39,796 nucleotides of DNA, from NCBI GenBank assembly GCA_027578815.1, contig JANBTH010000075.1, positions 1 through 39,796 of the forward strand. Reading direction: 5' to 3'. Position 1 is the stretch's first letter. Each line of letters opens with the position of its first letter. The position numbers and the translations under genes were made by a program. The notes beneath the pieces were generated by a model. That model was not told the DNA's origin. It did not search any database and saw nothing but the letters and a program-made list of their open reading frames with translations. The DNA comes from Coemansia sp. RSA 1804 (Eukaryota > Kickxellomycota > Kickxellomycetes > Kickxellales > Kickxellaceae). Positions 9,522 through 19,255 of the stretch are shown here, in pieces.

Positions 9522-12500
9522 TCATTTCTTATTCAGCTCTGAAGCTCGGGATGTATGTATTTCTGCGACCATACGCTCCACGGCATCATATCCCATCTCC
9601 TTAATCATAGCATGGAAGGCGGACGGCCATTGTTTGCTGGATACGGATCCAAGAGATTCAACATCATTGCTGAGAGATTTAGCTTGAAGATGTTGTTCTA
9701 GCAGATCTAGCGGAGAACCGGATTCTATGACCTGACCATCGTCAATGACAAACACTTTGTCGTAGCTTATAATGGTTTGAAGACGATGCGCTATGCTTAT
9801 AACAGTCATCTGGTTTTCCTTTGAAAGAATAATCCGCTGAATGGTAGCATCGGTCTCGTGGTCCACATTTGCGGTGGCCTCGTCTAGCACCAGGATCCGC
9901 GGCTTTCGCAACAAGGCTCGTGCTAAACACACAAGCTGGCGCTGCCCTACTGAAAACGAGTCCCCACCTTCACCCACGGGCATATCCAACTTCTCCAGAT
10001 GCTGGGAAACCTGGCTGTGTAAACACACAAGGTCAAGGGCTCCCCATATCTCAGAATCGCTAAATTCCTCTAGTGGGTCCAGATTGTTGCGCAGTGTGCC
10101 ATCGAAAAGAACAGGATCTTGTGGCAGTATCCCAATCGATTTTCTTAGCTTTTCCAGAGTCAGGGTTTGCGTATCCACACCGTCAACAAATATTTTTCCA
10201 GACGAGGGCTCGTTGAGTCTGAATAGCGCGGATATAATGCTTGACTTTCCAGCTCCTGAGCGGCCTACTATAGCAACTCTATCACCATCATATATGTCCA
10301 TGCTTATACTTCTTAAAGCCGGAGGCAGTCCTTGTCGATAGTACATTGTCAACTCGCGAATAATCACAGTGCCTCTTCGCGGCCAGCTTTGCGGAGCACT
10401 GAGTAGAGATGGATTTCCCTTTTCTTTGATAAGATCTTTGGTTTGATCTTGGGGCCCTGCTTCTTGTTCAAGTGCTGAAGCATAATGGTCTATCCGCTCG
10501 ACAGAATTCATGCTATTTTGTAGCTCCGTCCAACCGCGACCGGCGTATGTTACATATGTACCCATCTGAGTAGCTTGCACAAGCAGCAAACCAACAGCAG
10601 CCGAGTCCCACTTTTGGGGCTGCGTGATAACAACAATACAAACAACAAAAGCCAGTAGGTGGCTCATAAAATCAATCCTCAACCATATCCAATTCTGGGC
10701 AACTAGAGCAAGCCATTGTGGGCGATTAGCGTCATCAAGCATTTTGTCTGCTATGGATATGTAGCGATCTTGAGCGGTGTATGCACGGATGGTGGTCAGC
10801 CCTTGAAGCGTTTGCGTGAAATGAGAATAGAGCGGCGACCTTGCAGTTGCCGCCACGCGCTGCACTTCAATTGACGTGCGCATATATATGTAAATTAAAA
10901 CCCAGCTTGCCGCAAAGAGTGGAATCAATGGAGCAAGGAATATTGGTACGAGTATAGATATTGACACAAAGGAACCGACTGATCTGGAGATGTTTTGATA
11001 AAACTGTCTGAAAAGGTCGCATAGAGCAAGATCAAGAGAGTCAATGTCACGTGTAAACCGGTTCAGGATCCGGCCGAGTGGAGTAGTATCAAAAAAGCTC
11101 ATCGGTGCATACATGACGCGCTGGATTGCCTGGCTGTGAAGTTTCTTTGAGGCCTTGTAGACACTAGCAACCAAAAGAATGGCAAACAGTCCAAACCAGA
11201 CAAACTGCATGGCGCCGAACAGCGCATATATTCCAATGTAAAAAGATGTGGCATCCTTTTCTTTACCGTGTCTAATCCAGGAACGCACCCAAAAGTCGCT
11301 ACCAACACGACAGCCCTGCATGACAATTAGGCAAAGAACAACCCCAATAAAGAAATGGCAACCACCACTCGCCATTATATATCTCACATGTGTTGCAATC
11401 GCGACCTGGCCGGTTACGCGCTCTTCATGGCACATTAGGCGATTAGTGGCTCTCTCTTCCATTGCTTTTTTGCCCATGTTTTGAGGATAAATCCACGAAC
11501 CACACTCTTCGGTCTCGCCTCCATCCGATGCATCTTCAGACGAGCTGTCTTGATTGCTCTCCGTATCTATTGGCAGTGGTGCTGTGGATGGTCTTGTCTG
11601 CGTGTTTGATTGTTCACATACAAAAATACCGGCGCTGCTGCTATCGACCGATGTATTTCTTATCGGTGTTGCTGTTCGTATTGAGCTTTCCTCAGTGTAA
11701 GAATCTTCCTGTTGCTGTTGGGCTACTTTGAGCGTGCCACTAGCAAAGCTGTTGTACATTGCCGCCGTAATGCCGTCGATGCTCATCAACTGAGAAAACG
11801 GGCCACATTCAACCACGCGTCCATTCTTCATGGTAATAACAATGTCAGCTACAGAAAGCATATCGAGGTTGTTTGTCGTCATGATACGTGTTTTGTTCGC
11901 GAGCAGACCCTTGATGCAGCGTTTAAATATGTCGCGCGACAGCTTAACGTCAACAGCACTCAGGCAGTCATCCAATAGCACAATGTCTTTTTCTGCATAC
12001 ACAGCACGTGCGATGCTTATTCTCTGCTTCTGTCCACCAGAAAGCGTGACTCCGCGCTCTCCAACCTCTGTTAGGTCGCGATCGGGCATGGCTTGAAGAT
12101 CAGCTTCCAAAGCACAAGCTTCCACAGCATCAATATATTTCTGTCTGTCAAACGGGAGACCAAACGTTATGTTGTCTCGAATGGTTGCGCTTGTCACCCA
12201 AGGCACTTGTGAAGCGTAGCTTAATGTACCTCCTAAAGCAATGCTTCCTGAAACAAGCTTCATTTCGCCGACAAGCGCACTTAAAAAGGAACTTTTCCCG
12301 CTTCCGACTGGCCCAATTACCATAGCAAGACTGCCACGGGGAACTACAACATTGCTGATACAAAAAGGATCAAAAGAAGCACCTGGCTTACACGGATCTG
12401 GTAGCTTTGGCTCATGGGGGAACCTATATGCTTGTAGCGTCCTCTTTATCTGGCTAGTACTGGTTTTTGCATCTGTTCTGCCATCTCTGACTTGACCTGG

Positions 12501-14009
12501 ATCTGATGGACAATTCCACATGAAACAACCATTCTTGATACTCAGCGCAGAATCATGACAGGGTTGCGGTATAATGTTGCTATCCAGTTCTTCTTCTAGC
12601 AACATTTCCTGTATGCGCATAAGAGGTATGGTTGAATTTCGTGTTTCTGCCAAGGCCCCTGGCAGCCAGGTCAAGGGAACAGACATTGAATTGAATATTC
12701 CGATGACGGCGAATACTGGACCAGTTCTGAGCTTTCCTCCGGTTAGCACGAATATAGAAAAAGTGATAATAGAAGCAAACACCGGCGAGTGCAATGCAAA
12801 GGCAACAAGTCCATATCTTGCAAGGTTAAGACGCGCAATCAGGGCTAGTTCTCTTACACGAACGCTTCTAATTGTCCTGAGAATAGAGCCCTCCCAGACG
12901 AATAACTTTACAACTTTTATTCCTTGCAAGGTCTCACGGACTGCAACAATGCGTCTGTCGGTGTATCTAATGGCCTTTTCGCGCAATACTGTAAGATATC
13001 GAGATGCCCACATTTGCACTGGTACGAGTGCGACAATAATAGCCCACCCGCCGATTGTAATTGGGCCAAGCATGTAGACAAGAACTGCCACCGAGACCAT
13101 TGCTTGGAGTGGTATAGTGAAACAAACAATAATATTAGCAAGTCCACGCTCTATCTGACTTACATCCGAAGAAACGAGATTAGTCAACCGACCCATTGTT
13201 ATACGGGCTTTGGCTTGTGCAGACAGAACAAGCGATTTGCGATAGACAGCCGTCATAAGAGCTGTCCGTGTAATAGTTGTTGCTTTTCCAATCTCAAAGA
13301 AGAACCACTGGAACGACCATGAATACAACAGAAGCATAAGAAGCATGGATGCTGCCAGAAGATAGCCTTGCCATGGCGGGGGGCCATTGCTGCCAGCATC
13401 CTTCAAGCCAGCTGGGTCAGCTTCTACGGATCCTTTAAGCTGATGGTTAATTGCAGCGCGTCTTTGCTGAGCGTATGTGGTGGTTATTTTTACAAGTATA
13501 GGTATAAATACAGGGATTAACTCCGCGACAAGCCTTGCAAGTAGCGCGCGAAGCAGATAGCCTGAGATCAGCAGATATAGCGGGACACATAAAGATGGGG
13601 ACGATGATGCCAATGCAGTATTCTGTCGTGAACGGTGCGATGGTCGACTTTTGGATCTCCACTTGAACAGAATTTTGGCTGAACTTGCTAGATGTTTGCA
13701 TGCGAATACAAATTGCAACATCCTGCTTTTATAGTTGCTGTTTGCCGTGCTTGCTCTGCGCTTTTCATCTGACCACTCCGTATCGAACTTTGCAGATATA
13801 ATGGCTGCCTCCATTTCATTCCCAATGCCAATTTCAGGCAAAGAACCAAGCTCGATAGCGTTGTGCCATCCGTGGGATATTAGAGGTGTTATCCAAGAAA
13901 ATAACGCGCGTGAGAGTATGGATGCGTTGTTCTCAATACATCTGGGTTTCTTGTCGTTTCGATGAGGTGGCGATGTAGTACTTTTGTTTGGATTGTTTAG
14001 CAGCGTCAT
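9522..14009 (-). CDS. ABCC-family (MRP-type) full ABC transporter, 1,495 aa
   Basis: This is a predicted membrane pump of the class that exports glutathione conjugates and other organic anions, at the vacuole or plasma membrane. The order is TMD1-NBD1-TMD2-NBD2 without an evident N-terminal TMD0. NBD1 has Walker A GPVGSGKS (about 566), signature LSGGQKQR (about 656) and Walker B IVLLDDC. NBD2 has Walker A GRSGAGKS, signature SVGQRQ, Walker B ILVLDEAT and an intact switch histidine (ISIAHRL). The first ATP site looks degenerate: Asp replaces the catalytic Glu in NBD1, Asn replaces the switch His (MTTNNLDML), and NBD2 supplies a non-canonical signature. A Ser-rich linker near residue 770-840 separates the halves. 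I start at the ATG at 14009; the frame extends only two codons further, to a GTG. A single exon encodes all of it. Confidence 0.95.
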   Translation of the reverse strand: MTLLNNPNKSTTSPPHRNDKKPRCIENNASILSRALFSWITPLISHGWHNAIELGSLPEIGIGNEMEAAIISAKFDTEWSDEKRRASTANSNYKSRMLQFVFACKHLASSAKILFKWRSKSRPSHRSRQNTALASSSPSLCVPLYLLISGYLLRALLARLVAELIPVFIPILVKITTTYAQQRRAAINHQLKGSVEADPAGLKDAGSNGPPPWQGYLLAASMLLMLLLYSWSFQWFFFEIGKATTITRTALMTAVYRKSLVLSAQAKARITMGRLTNLVSSDVSQIERGLANIIVCFTIPLQAMVSVAVLVYMLGPITIGGWAIIVALVPVQMWASRYLTVLREKAIRYTDRRIVAVRETLQGIKVVKLFVWEGSILRTIRSVRVRELALIARLNLARYGLVAFALHSPVFASIITFSIFVLTGGKLRTGPVFAVIGIFNSMSVPLTWLPGALAETRNSTIPLMRIQEMLLEEELDSNIIPQPCHDSALSIKNGCFMWNCPSDPGQVRDGRTDAKTSTSQIKRTLQAYRFPHEPKLPDPCKPGASFDPFCISNVVVPRGSLAMVIGPVGSGKSSFLSALVGEMKLVSGSIALGGTLSYASQVPWVTSATIRDNITFGLPFDRQKYIDAVEACALEADLQAMPDRDLTEVGERGVTLSGGQKQRISIARAVYAEKDIVLLDDCLSAVDVKLSRDIFKRCIKGLLANKTRIMTTNNLDMLSVADIVITMKNGRVVECGPFSQLMSIDGITAAMYNSFASGTLKVAQQQQEDSYTEESSIRTATPIRNTSVDSSSAGIFVCEQSNTQTRPSTAPLPIDTESNQDSSSEDASDGGETEECGSWIYPQNMGKKAMEERATNRLMCHEERVTGQVAIATHVRYIMASGGCHFFIGVVLCLIVMQGCRVGSDFWVRSWIRHGKEKDATSFYIGIYALFGAMQFVWFGLFAILLVASVYKASKKLHSQAIQRVMYAPMSFFDTTPLGRILNRFTRDIDSLDLALCDLFRQFYQNISRSVGSFVSISILVPIFLAPLIPLFAASWVLIYIYMRTSIEVQRVAATARSPLYSHFTQTLQGLTTIRAYTAQDRYISIADKMLDDANRPQWLALVAQNWIWLRIDFMSHLLAFVVCIVVITQPQKWDSAAVGLLLVQATQMGTYVTYAGRGWTELQNSMNSVERIDHYASALEQEAGPQDQTKDLIKEKGNPSLLSAPQSWPRRGTVIIRELTMYYRQGLPPALRSISMDIYDGDRVAIVGRSGAGKSSIISALFRLNEPSSGKIFVDGVDTQTLTLEKLRKSIGILPQDPVLFDGTLRNNLDPLEEFSDSEIWGALDLVCLHSQVSQHLEKLDMPVGEGGDSFSVGQRQLVCLARALLRKPRILVLDEATANVDHETDATIQRIILSKENQMTVISIAHRLQTIISYDKVFVIDDGQVIESGSPLDLLEQHLQAKSLSNDVESLGSVSSKQWPSAFHAMIKEMGYDAVERMVAEIHTSRASELNKK

Positions 14010-14775
14010 TGTCACTTATTTTTATCTTCAAGCCCTTCTACTTAGCAAGCGCTAAAAAGCAATATAATCTAGTCTTTAAATAGCTTTATTTCGATATATT
14101 TAAAGCTATGTTTTTTGTCAGAATGGAATTGGAAATAAATAATAACAACGTTAAAGGTATTCTGCAGAAATACAGCTAACAAAACTTTTTGGCATTGGCA
14201 GGTAATTTCCATTTAAATCATATCCAGTGTAGCATAGCTAGTATTATACTGCGTATAGTAATAACCTATAAAACAAAAAAGCCGCCAACACTATATAATG
14301 CACCTAATGGGAGGGGGTTGCAAATGCTTAAGAATAAAATGGATTTTAGTAAACGTTCAGAATTTGTGGCGGCATTATACATAAAAGATCCAAACACAAG
14401 CTGCTTTTATATTGTATAGCTAGCCGCACTTTGAACGCATTAATACATATCGCCAAACAAAACACATGTTGTGACATGAAGGGAAAAGTGTCTCTTTTTT
14501 CGTTATTTAGCTATCTGCAGTTACTTGTGCCATGTCAACCAACTAGATTTTTCTTCTCAACTCTACAAACACATCCTTATTCAACCATTTCAAGACTCAA
14601 ATTCGCATCCATGAACCTGTGGACTTTCAAACAGTAAAATCCAACTACAGCCTAATGTATTTTAAAAAACACAGTAGTTGTTATATTACATTACTGCGAA
14701 AAGAGGGTGACTACATAGTTTCTGTCACAAAAACACCAATACCGGCGATTTTATATTGTCACAAGAAAAAAAAGA
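14010..14775. other. Intergenic region upstream of the ABCC gene and downstream of SFGH
   Basis: This is 766 bases of AT-rich sequence between two minus-strand genes. It must contain the ABCC promoter near 14,010-14,200 and the 3' end of the hydrolase gene near 14,700. Two short plus-strand open frames (14189-14419, 14431-14637) look like chance. I see no RNA gene or repeat. Confidence 0.5.
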
Positions 14776-15651
14776 TTACATAATATCAATGTTTTTGAGA
14801 TTTTTGGCATGAAAGGCAATATGATCTTTGATAAAGGTCTGGATAAACCAATAGCTGTGATCGTACCCAGGCCGCATATTGGATTGAAGAGCTATACAGC
14901 GTCCATTAGATTCAGCTGCTACGACAAAGTGCGATGTCAAGAGCTGCTTTGTGCTATAGAACTGATCAGCATCGCCCTGGTCAATCAAAACAGGCAGTAC
15001 AGGGCCATCGTAGACCTTGGCAAGTTCAGTTGCATCGTACTTGGACCACTCTCTTTCATCATCGCTGAGATACGCTGCAAACTGCTTGCGGCCCCATTCG
15101 CTACGAGATGGGTGGCAGATCGGTGCAAACGCTGAAACACTCTTATAATGGCCGGGATTACGCATGGAAAGCACAAGCGCACCATGTCCTCCCATCGAGT
15201 GGCCAAAAACAGACACACGCAGCCCATCAACAGAGAAGTTCTCATTAACAAGCTGCTGCAGTTCATTTTGAACATACGAATACATATTGTAGTTGTGTCT
15301 CCAAGGTTCCCGTGTTGCATCAACATAGAAACTTGCGCCCAGTCCAAGCTCCCAGTCGCCATCTTCACCAGGAACACCGGAGTCGCGAGGACTCGTATCG
15401 GGAGTAACCAGGGCAATCTTTTCATCGGAAAGATATGGAAGAGCGCCTGCCTTTGTAATCATGTTGTCTTCATTGCAAGTAAGACCTGACAGAAAGTAAA
15501 GCACAGGAACCTTTTCGGCTTTTGAAAGAGCAACATCGGGCAGAAAAATGTTGAATGTCATTTTACCCTTGGTGGAGGCCGAAGCATGAGAATATTTGTG
15601 AACTTCGCCTTTGAAGCAGCGATTCTTGGACACCAGCTCCAATGTTGACAT
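14776..15651 (-). CDS. S-formylglutathione hydrolase (esterase D family), 291 aa
   Basis: The enzyme hydrolyses S-formylglutathione to formate and glutathione. This is the second step of glutathione-dependent formaldehyde detoxification, in the cytosol. The alpha/beta-hydrolase signature GHSMGGHGAL places the nucleophile at Ser152. Asp229 in DQGDADQF and His265 in YDHSYWF complete the triad. The family blocks LYFLSGLTCNEDN, TSPRD and DWELGLGASFYVDAT are also present. The length matches the family (about 280-300). I chose the ATG at 15651 (MSTLELVSKNRCF), where homology begins; the open frame continues upstream for 24 residues that do not resemble the family. It sits between the ABCC pump and the NDUFAF2-like gene on the same strand. 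Confidence 0.96.
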   Translation of the reverse strand: MSTLELVSKNRCFKGEVHKYSHASASTKGKMTFNIFLPDVALSKAEKVPVLYFLSGLTCNEDNMITKAGALPYLSDEKIALVTPDTSPRDSGVPGEDGDWELGLGASFYVDATREPWRHNYNMYSYVQNELQQLVNENFSVDGLRVSVFGHSMGGHGALVLSMRNPGHYKSVSAFAPICHPSRSEWGRKQFAAYLSDDEREWSKYDATELAKVYDGPVLPVLIDQGDADQFYSTKQLLTSHFVVAAESNGRCIALQSNMRPGYDHSYWFIQTFIKDHIAFHAKNLKNIDIM

Positions 15652-15822
15652 TTCTATATATAAATCGGTTAAAGTGTAAATACGGCTAATAGGACAAGAA
15701 GGGGATTGGCTTGTACGGTTCAAAGGAAACGGTCGTGGGTTTTGAAATTAGCGTGAATGAATTGAATTCTGAGAAGAGAAAGAATAGGGAAGGAAAAAAG
15801 ACAAAAAAATCTGGTTTTATCA

Positions 15823-16335
15823 TCATTTCCCCCGATCCTTCCGATCCTTATCATTTTCGCTGTCTTCTTGTCCAGCATTGGGCAATGACGCTGCGCGATC
15901 TGTTACAGTGCTCTCAGCGCCCCAGACCTCAGGCATATAACCCTCGCCTGGTGCGGTTTTTTGAAAGCTATCTGCTGTCTTTTTGGAGCGATCTGGACGT
16001 TCAATAGCAAGCCTTGCTGCAGCTTCCGTTTCGGCTAGCCGCTGAACATTTTCGGCAAGACGCTCGCGACGCTGGATTTCAGCCAGAAGCTCTGCAGCTG
16101 TTGGCGGAGATGTCCTCGTATGGCGCATCCAAGCCTGCCATTGAACGGGAATTGTGCTGTCGGTAAACTCGTTGACCGGAATATATCTGCTGTACACGAC
16201 GTGCCGCCTGTTGCGCCGTGATCCACGAACAGCACGTTCAAAATACAGATTGCCAGCAAGATCGGTTCCAGCAAGAACGTCCCGCCGCCATGGGAGACGA
16301 AGTGCTTTCCAGCCCAAATACAAACGACGGAACAT
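15823..16335 (-). CDS. NDUFAF2-like (B17.2L/mimitin) complex I assembly factor, 170 aa
   Basis: Proteins of this family are mitochondrial paralogs of complex I subunit NDUFA12 and help assemble NADH:ubiquinone oxidoreductase. The conserved N-terminal part shows GTDLAGNLYFE, then RRHVVYSRY, and IPVQWQAWMRHTRTSPPTAAEL, which match the family core (GTDxxGNxYY, then PxxWxxWxRxTRxxPP). The C-terminal half is charged and variable, ending in an Asp/Lys-rich tail, and it retains a GYMPEVWG block like the family's late PxxWxP-type motif. I use the ATG at 16335 (MFRRLYLGWK); an ATG ten codons upstream is also possible. The gene implies the organism has respiratory complex I. Confidence 0.85.
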   Translation of the reverse strand: MFRRLYLGWKALRLPWRRDVLAGTDLAGNLYFERAVRGSRRNRRHVVYSRYIPVNEFTDSTIPVQWQAWMRHTRTSPPTAAELLAEIQRRERLAENVQRLAETEAAARLAIERPDRSKKTADSFQKTAPGEGYMPEVWGAESTVTDRAASLPNAGQEDSENDKDRKDRGK

Positions 16336-16622
16336 TGTCTCGCACTGTGGCCCTCTAATAGCCACCAGGCAACAGAATAATATGGAAAAAGTATTCTTGT
16401 TCTTTGCTAAGCAGCCCGAAAGATGAAAGAAAAAGAAATAACCAATGAAACCAATGTGGATTAATTTGAAAGCAGGCGATGCTATCTATAACCGATGCTC
16501 TTGCTGCTTGGCTAGCAAACCAGCTAGCTTCACGATAGGGGTGGTGTGTTTATGGGTACTGGCTGTGCGTTTGTTCAGAGAGCTCGCCCGTCGCAAACGC
16601 CGCTAGGGAGGAATTATTATTG

Positions 16623-18233
16623 CTATTGAATCTTGTGTCTTGGAACAAAGTTGATTTTCAGGTCGATTGGCGATATAAGCCCTGAGGTTGTTGTTAGAGG
16701 TCTGGTTAGGAAGGGGCTCCCTTTGGGTAGATGCCAGCTGAAGCGGTGGACCAGCATAATTAGCATGACGCGCTGGGTAAGCAGGGCAAACTTGTGTCCA
16801 ATGCATTTACGACTGCCCTCGCTAAATGGAGCCCACGAAAACGAAGGAGGTTGGCTGGATTCACCCGAGGAGGGAGTTTCGGCCTTATCGCCACCGCTTC
16901 TCTTTGGCGCGTCTTCAAATCTTGATGGATCAAATATCTCGGGCTTGGGATAGTACTCGGGGTTGTTCTGCATAGCCCAGAGATCAACCATCACCCACGC
17001 ACCCTTTGGCAGAGTATACGGGCCTAGGTTTACAGGTTCCTTAAGAACACGCCTGATATCGGAAACAACGCTGTTTTTGCGAAGCGACTCTTTGACAATA
17101 GCGTCAAGGTCGGCTAGCTCGGCCAGCTGTTCATCGGTTGGAAATGCATCCAAATTGTCACCCAGCACGCTGATAACGCGCTCACGAGCGCGCTGTTGGA
17201 CATCAGGGTTCAGCGCCAGCTCCATGATCATATGGCTGAGCCCGTATGCTGTTGCGTCATGTCCAGCCACAAAGAAGATAATAGTGTTGTTGCGGAGCTC
17301 TTCTTGCGTCATTGACGGCAGCGGCTTGCCGTTCTCGTCGCAAGCACCGTGCTTCTTGGTGTGCTCATGGGCCTCAATCATTAGAGTAAGGAGATCCGCG
17401 TTATTGCGCTCGGATTCGCTGAGCTTTCCATGAGCCAAAATGCCCTTTCTCTTGTTTTCAATGGTTGACTCGATGAATCTGTGAAACTTTTTTAGATTGG
17501 CAAATGATTTTGCTCGCTTTCCAAACGGATACTTGTCAAGCACTGGAAATACGAGATACAGCGGCGCAATTCCGGCTTCAACCACATCCCAGCATATCTC
17601 GAGGAGCTCGCCATCTACGTAGTCAAGCGCTCCAAAGTCAATGCCCATGATCGTGTGGCCCAGCAGATCTAGCGTTGTTCTGCGGCACACGTGTAGCACG
17701 TCAACAGATGTTTGCTGTAGCTTGATAATCCTCTCAAGCTTGTCAAGGTGTCTGCGGAACGTGCTTGCTGGCCAGGAGCGGCGAAATGCCGGACCAACTA
17801 TAGAACGATGAGCTTTAAAAGCGTCTCCATTTTCTGTCATCAAGTTGCCTCCCGCTGCAACTGCCCTGAACACATACGGAATGATGTTGTGCATCTCGAT
17901 CTTTTCATATACAGATGTCTTGAGAAAAAGCTGGCGCGCATAGTCTGCTCGATTTGTCTTGTACATCCAGCGGCCCCAGAGCCACGAGCGAACCAGCCCT
18001 GTCTCTCTTAGTGCCGGAATGTCAACGTTGTTGCAAAGATCCAGGCGGCTAGGTTTTGATTTAAAAGTCCAATACAACGTTTTGTATGCTGGAATGTGAG
18101 GAACACCTCCATCGCTGGCCATGGGCGGAACAAATAGCTTATATAAAAGCCAGATAAAGACCGTCATGCATGACAGCAAAAACGCCATGTGAATGTTGGA
18201 GAGCACCCAACTTGACAGAGCACTGACAAACAT
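16623..18233 (-). CDS. Cytochrome P450 monooxygenase, upstream-anchored microsomal type, 536 aa
   Basis: This is a haem-thiolate monooxygenase, probably anchored in the ER by the hydrophobic N-terminal segment (about residues 12-33). The I-helix oxygen-activation motif AGHDATA is present. The K-helix ExxR is ESLR (followed by an unusual Asn-Ser), the PERF-type region reads FDPSRFED, and the haem loop FSEGSRKCIG places the ligand at Cys477. All catalytic landmarks are intact and the length is normal. It is clearly paralogous to the next P450 at 19256-20848: both share DGGVPxIPxYKTLxW near the N-terminus and AFRRSWPA. The CYP family and substrate cannot be assigned by eye. Both P450s lie on the minus strand beside the detoxification-type genes. 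Confidence 0.95.
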   Translation of the reverse strand: MFVSALSSWVLSNIHMAFLLSCMTVFIWLLYKLFVPPMASDGGVPHIPAYKTLYWTFKSKPSRLDLCNNVDIPALRETGLVRSWLWGRWMYKTNRADYARQLFLKTSVYEKIEMHNIIPYVFRAVAAGGNLMTENGDAFKAHRSIVGPAFRRSWPASTFRRHLDKLERIIKLQQTSVDVLHVCRRTTLDLLGHTIMGIDFGALDYVDGELLEICWDVVEAGIAPLYLVFPVLDKYPFGKRAKSFANLKKFHRFIESTIENKRKGILAHGKLSESERNNADLLTLMIEAHEHTKKHGACDENGKPLPSMTQEELRNNTIIFFVAGHDATAYGLSHMIMELALNPDVQQRARERVISVLGDNLDAFPTDEQLAELADLDAIVKESLRKNSVVSDIRRVLKEPVNLGPYTLPKGAWVMVDLWAMQNNPEYYPKPEIFDPSRFEDAPKRSGGDKAETPSSGESSQPPSFSWAPFSEGSRKCIGHKFALLTQRVMLIMLVHRFSWHLPKGSPFLTRPLTTTSGLISPIDLKINFVPRHKIQ

Positions 18234-19255
18234 GGTTGTAGCAAACGAGAAGTCTAGTCAACCAGCGAATACTATTTGAAAATAAATAAACACGGCTCGA
18301 GTTTACAAGATGTACTGGTAGTTTATTTTGCAGATTTCTTTGAGTATATTGGTCTAGTCAAATCAACTACGGTCGCAGCAATATTCTATATATGATTCAA
18401 AATACATAAAGAAGAAGAAACAGATAGTCATCAAACGAGTAAGGGACGTTTGCAAAGTCCGCTTGATTATTTTTAAACAAAAAGGCCTATATTCTATGCT
18501 TTGCATATACTAAAGGATTCGAACAAAAGTGCCATATACGTCTTTGCACTGCTTGAATAGTGCGGTATTTGATGCCTGCTGACTACCATGTCCTCCACAC
18601 GGAGCAGCCTATAGATAGTGTTAAATCTAAAAAAAAGCACTCACAACATTGAATACTGATTTCTGTATTTATATTGCTCTACTCGAAGTAAACCAATGCA
18701 TAGATGGATGAAAGCACCATAGAAGGAGGCTTAGGAAGACATCATCAGCACAAGACAAATATTGACAATTGTCTGCCACTTGTCCATATGCTATACAAGC
18801 AAATTAAACAATGCCTTCGTTTGTATGTCTCAACATTCACACCACGTTTGTTTCCACAAGTGCTCATGATAATGTCAGGAATAAGCCACTTTTTTATCTC
18901 CGCACTATTCAGAGGGACATGGCGTTAGCTTGTGCCTCCATTTCTACATTCACTGGGTTATTGCCTGGATTTCGATTGTCATAGATCCCTCAAAATAGCA
19001 CTTAATAAAAAGCACAATAACATGACAATATTGCGGCGTTGACGCTTGTTTTTTTCTCACAAGCGGCACAGACAATAGCCACGGAAATCAGACTGTCTTT
19101 AACACATCCTATTTTCAGAATTGAGGCCAAGACAGACAAAAGGTGAAAAAAGGCACTGCCTGTAAGACAGTTATTACAATTGTTAGAAAAAATTGAAAGC
19201 AACTCAAAAAGGACAAGCGACTATTGACCAGGCCTAACATGGTACCTGGCTAAAA
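18234..19255. other. Spacer between the two P450 genes
   Basis: This is 1,022 bases of AT-rich sequence. It must hold the promoter of the P450 at 16.6-18.2 kb and the 3' end of the P450 at 19.3-20.8 kb. Short open frames at 18704-18928 (+) and 19002-19202 (-) have no recognisable product. A tRNA B-box-like string occurs near 18510 on the minus strand but without tRNA structure. Confidence 0.5.

Noticed and set aside
11248..13322. Several plus-strand open frames of 75-170 codons opposite the ABCC gene
   Set aside because: They are antisense shadows of a long, clearly conserved coding sequence.
18505..18600. Possible tRNA on the minus strand (B-box-like GTTCGAATCC)
   Set aside because: The flanking bases cannot form a T-stem or a seven-base acceptor stem, and no proper D-arm is placed upstream.
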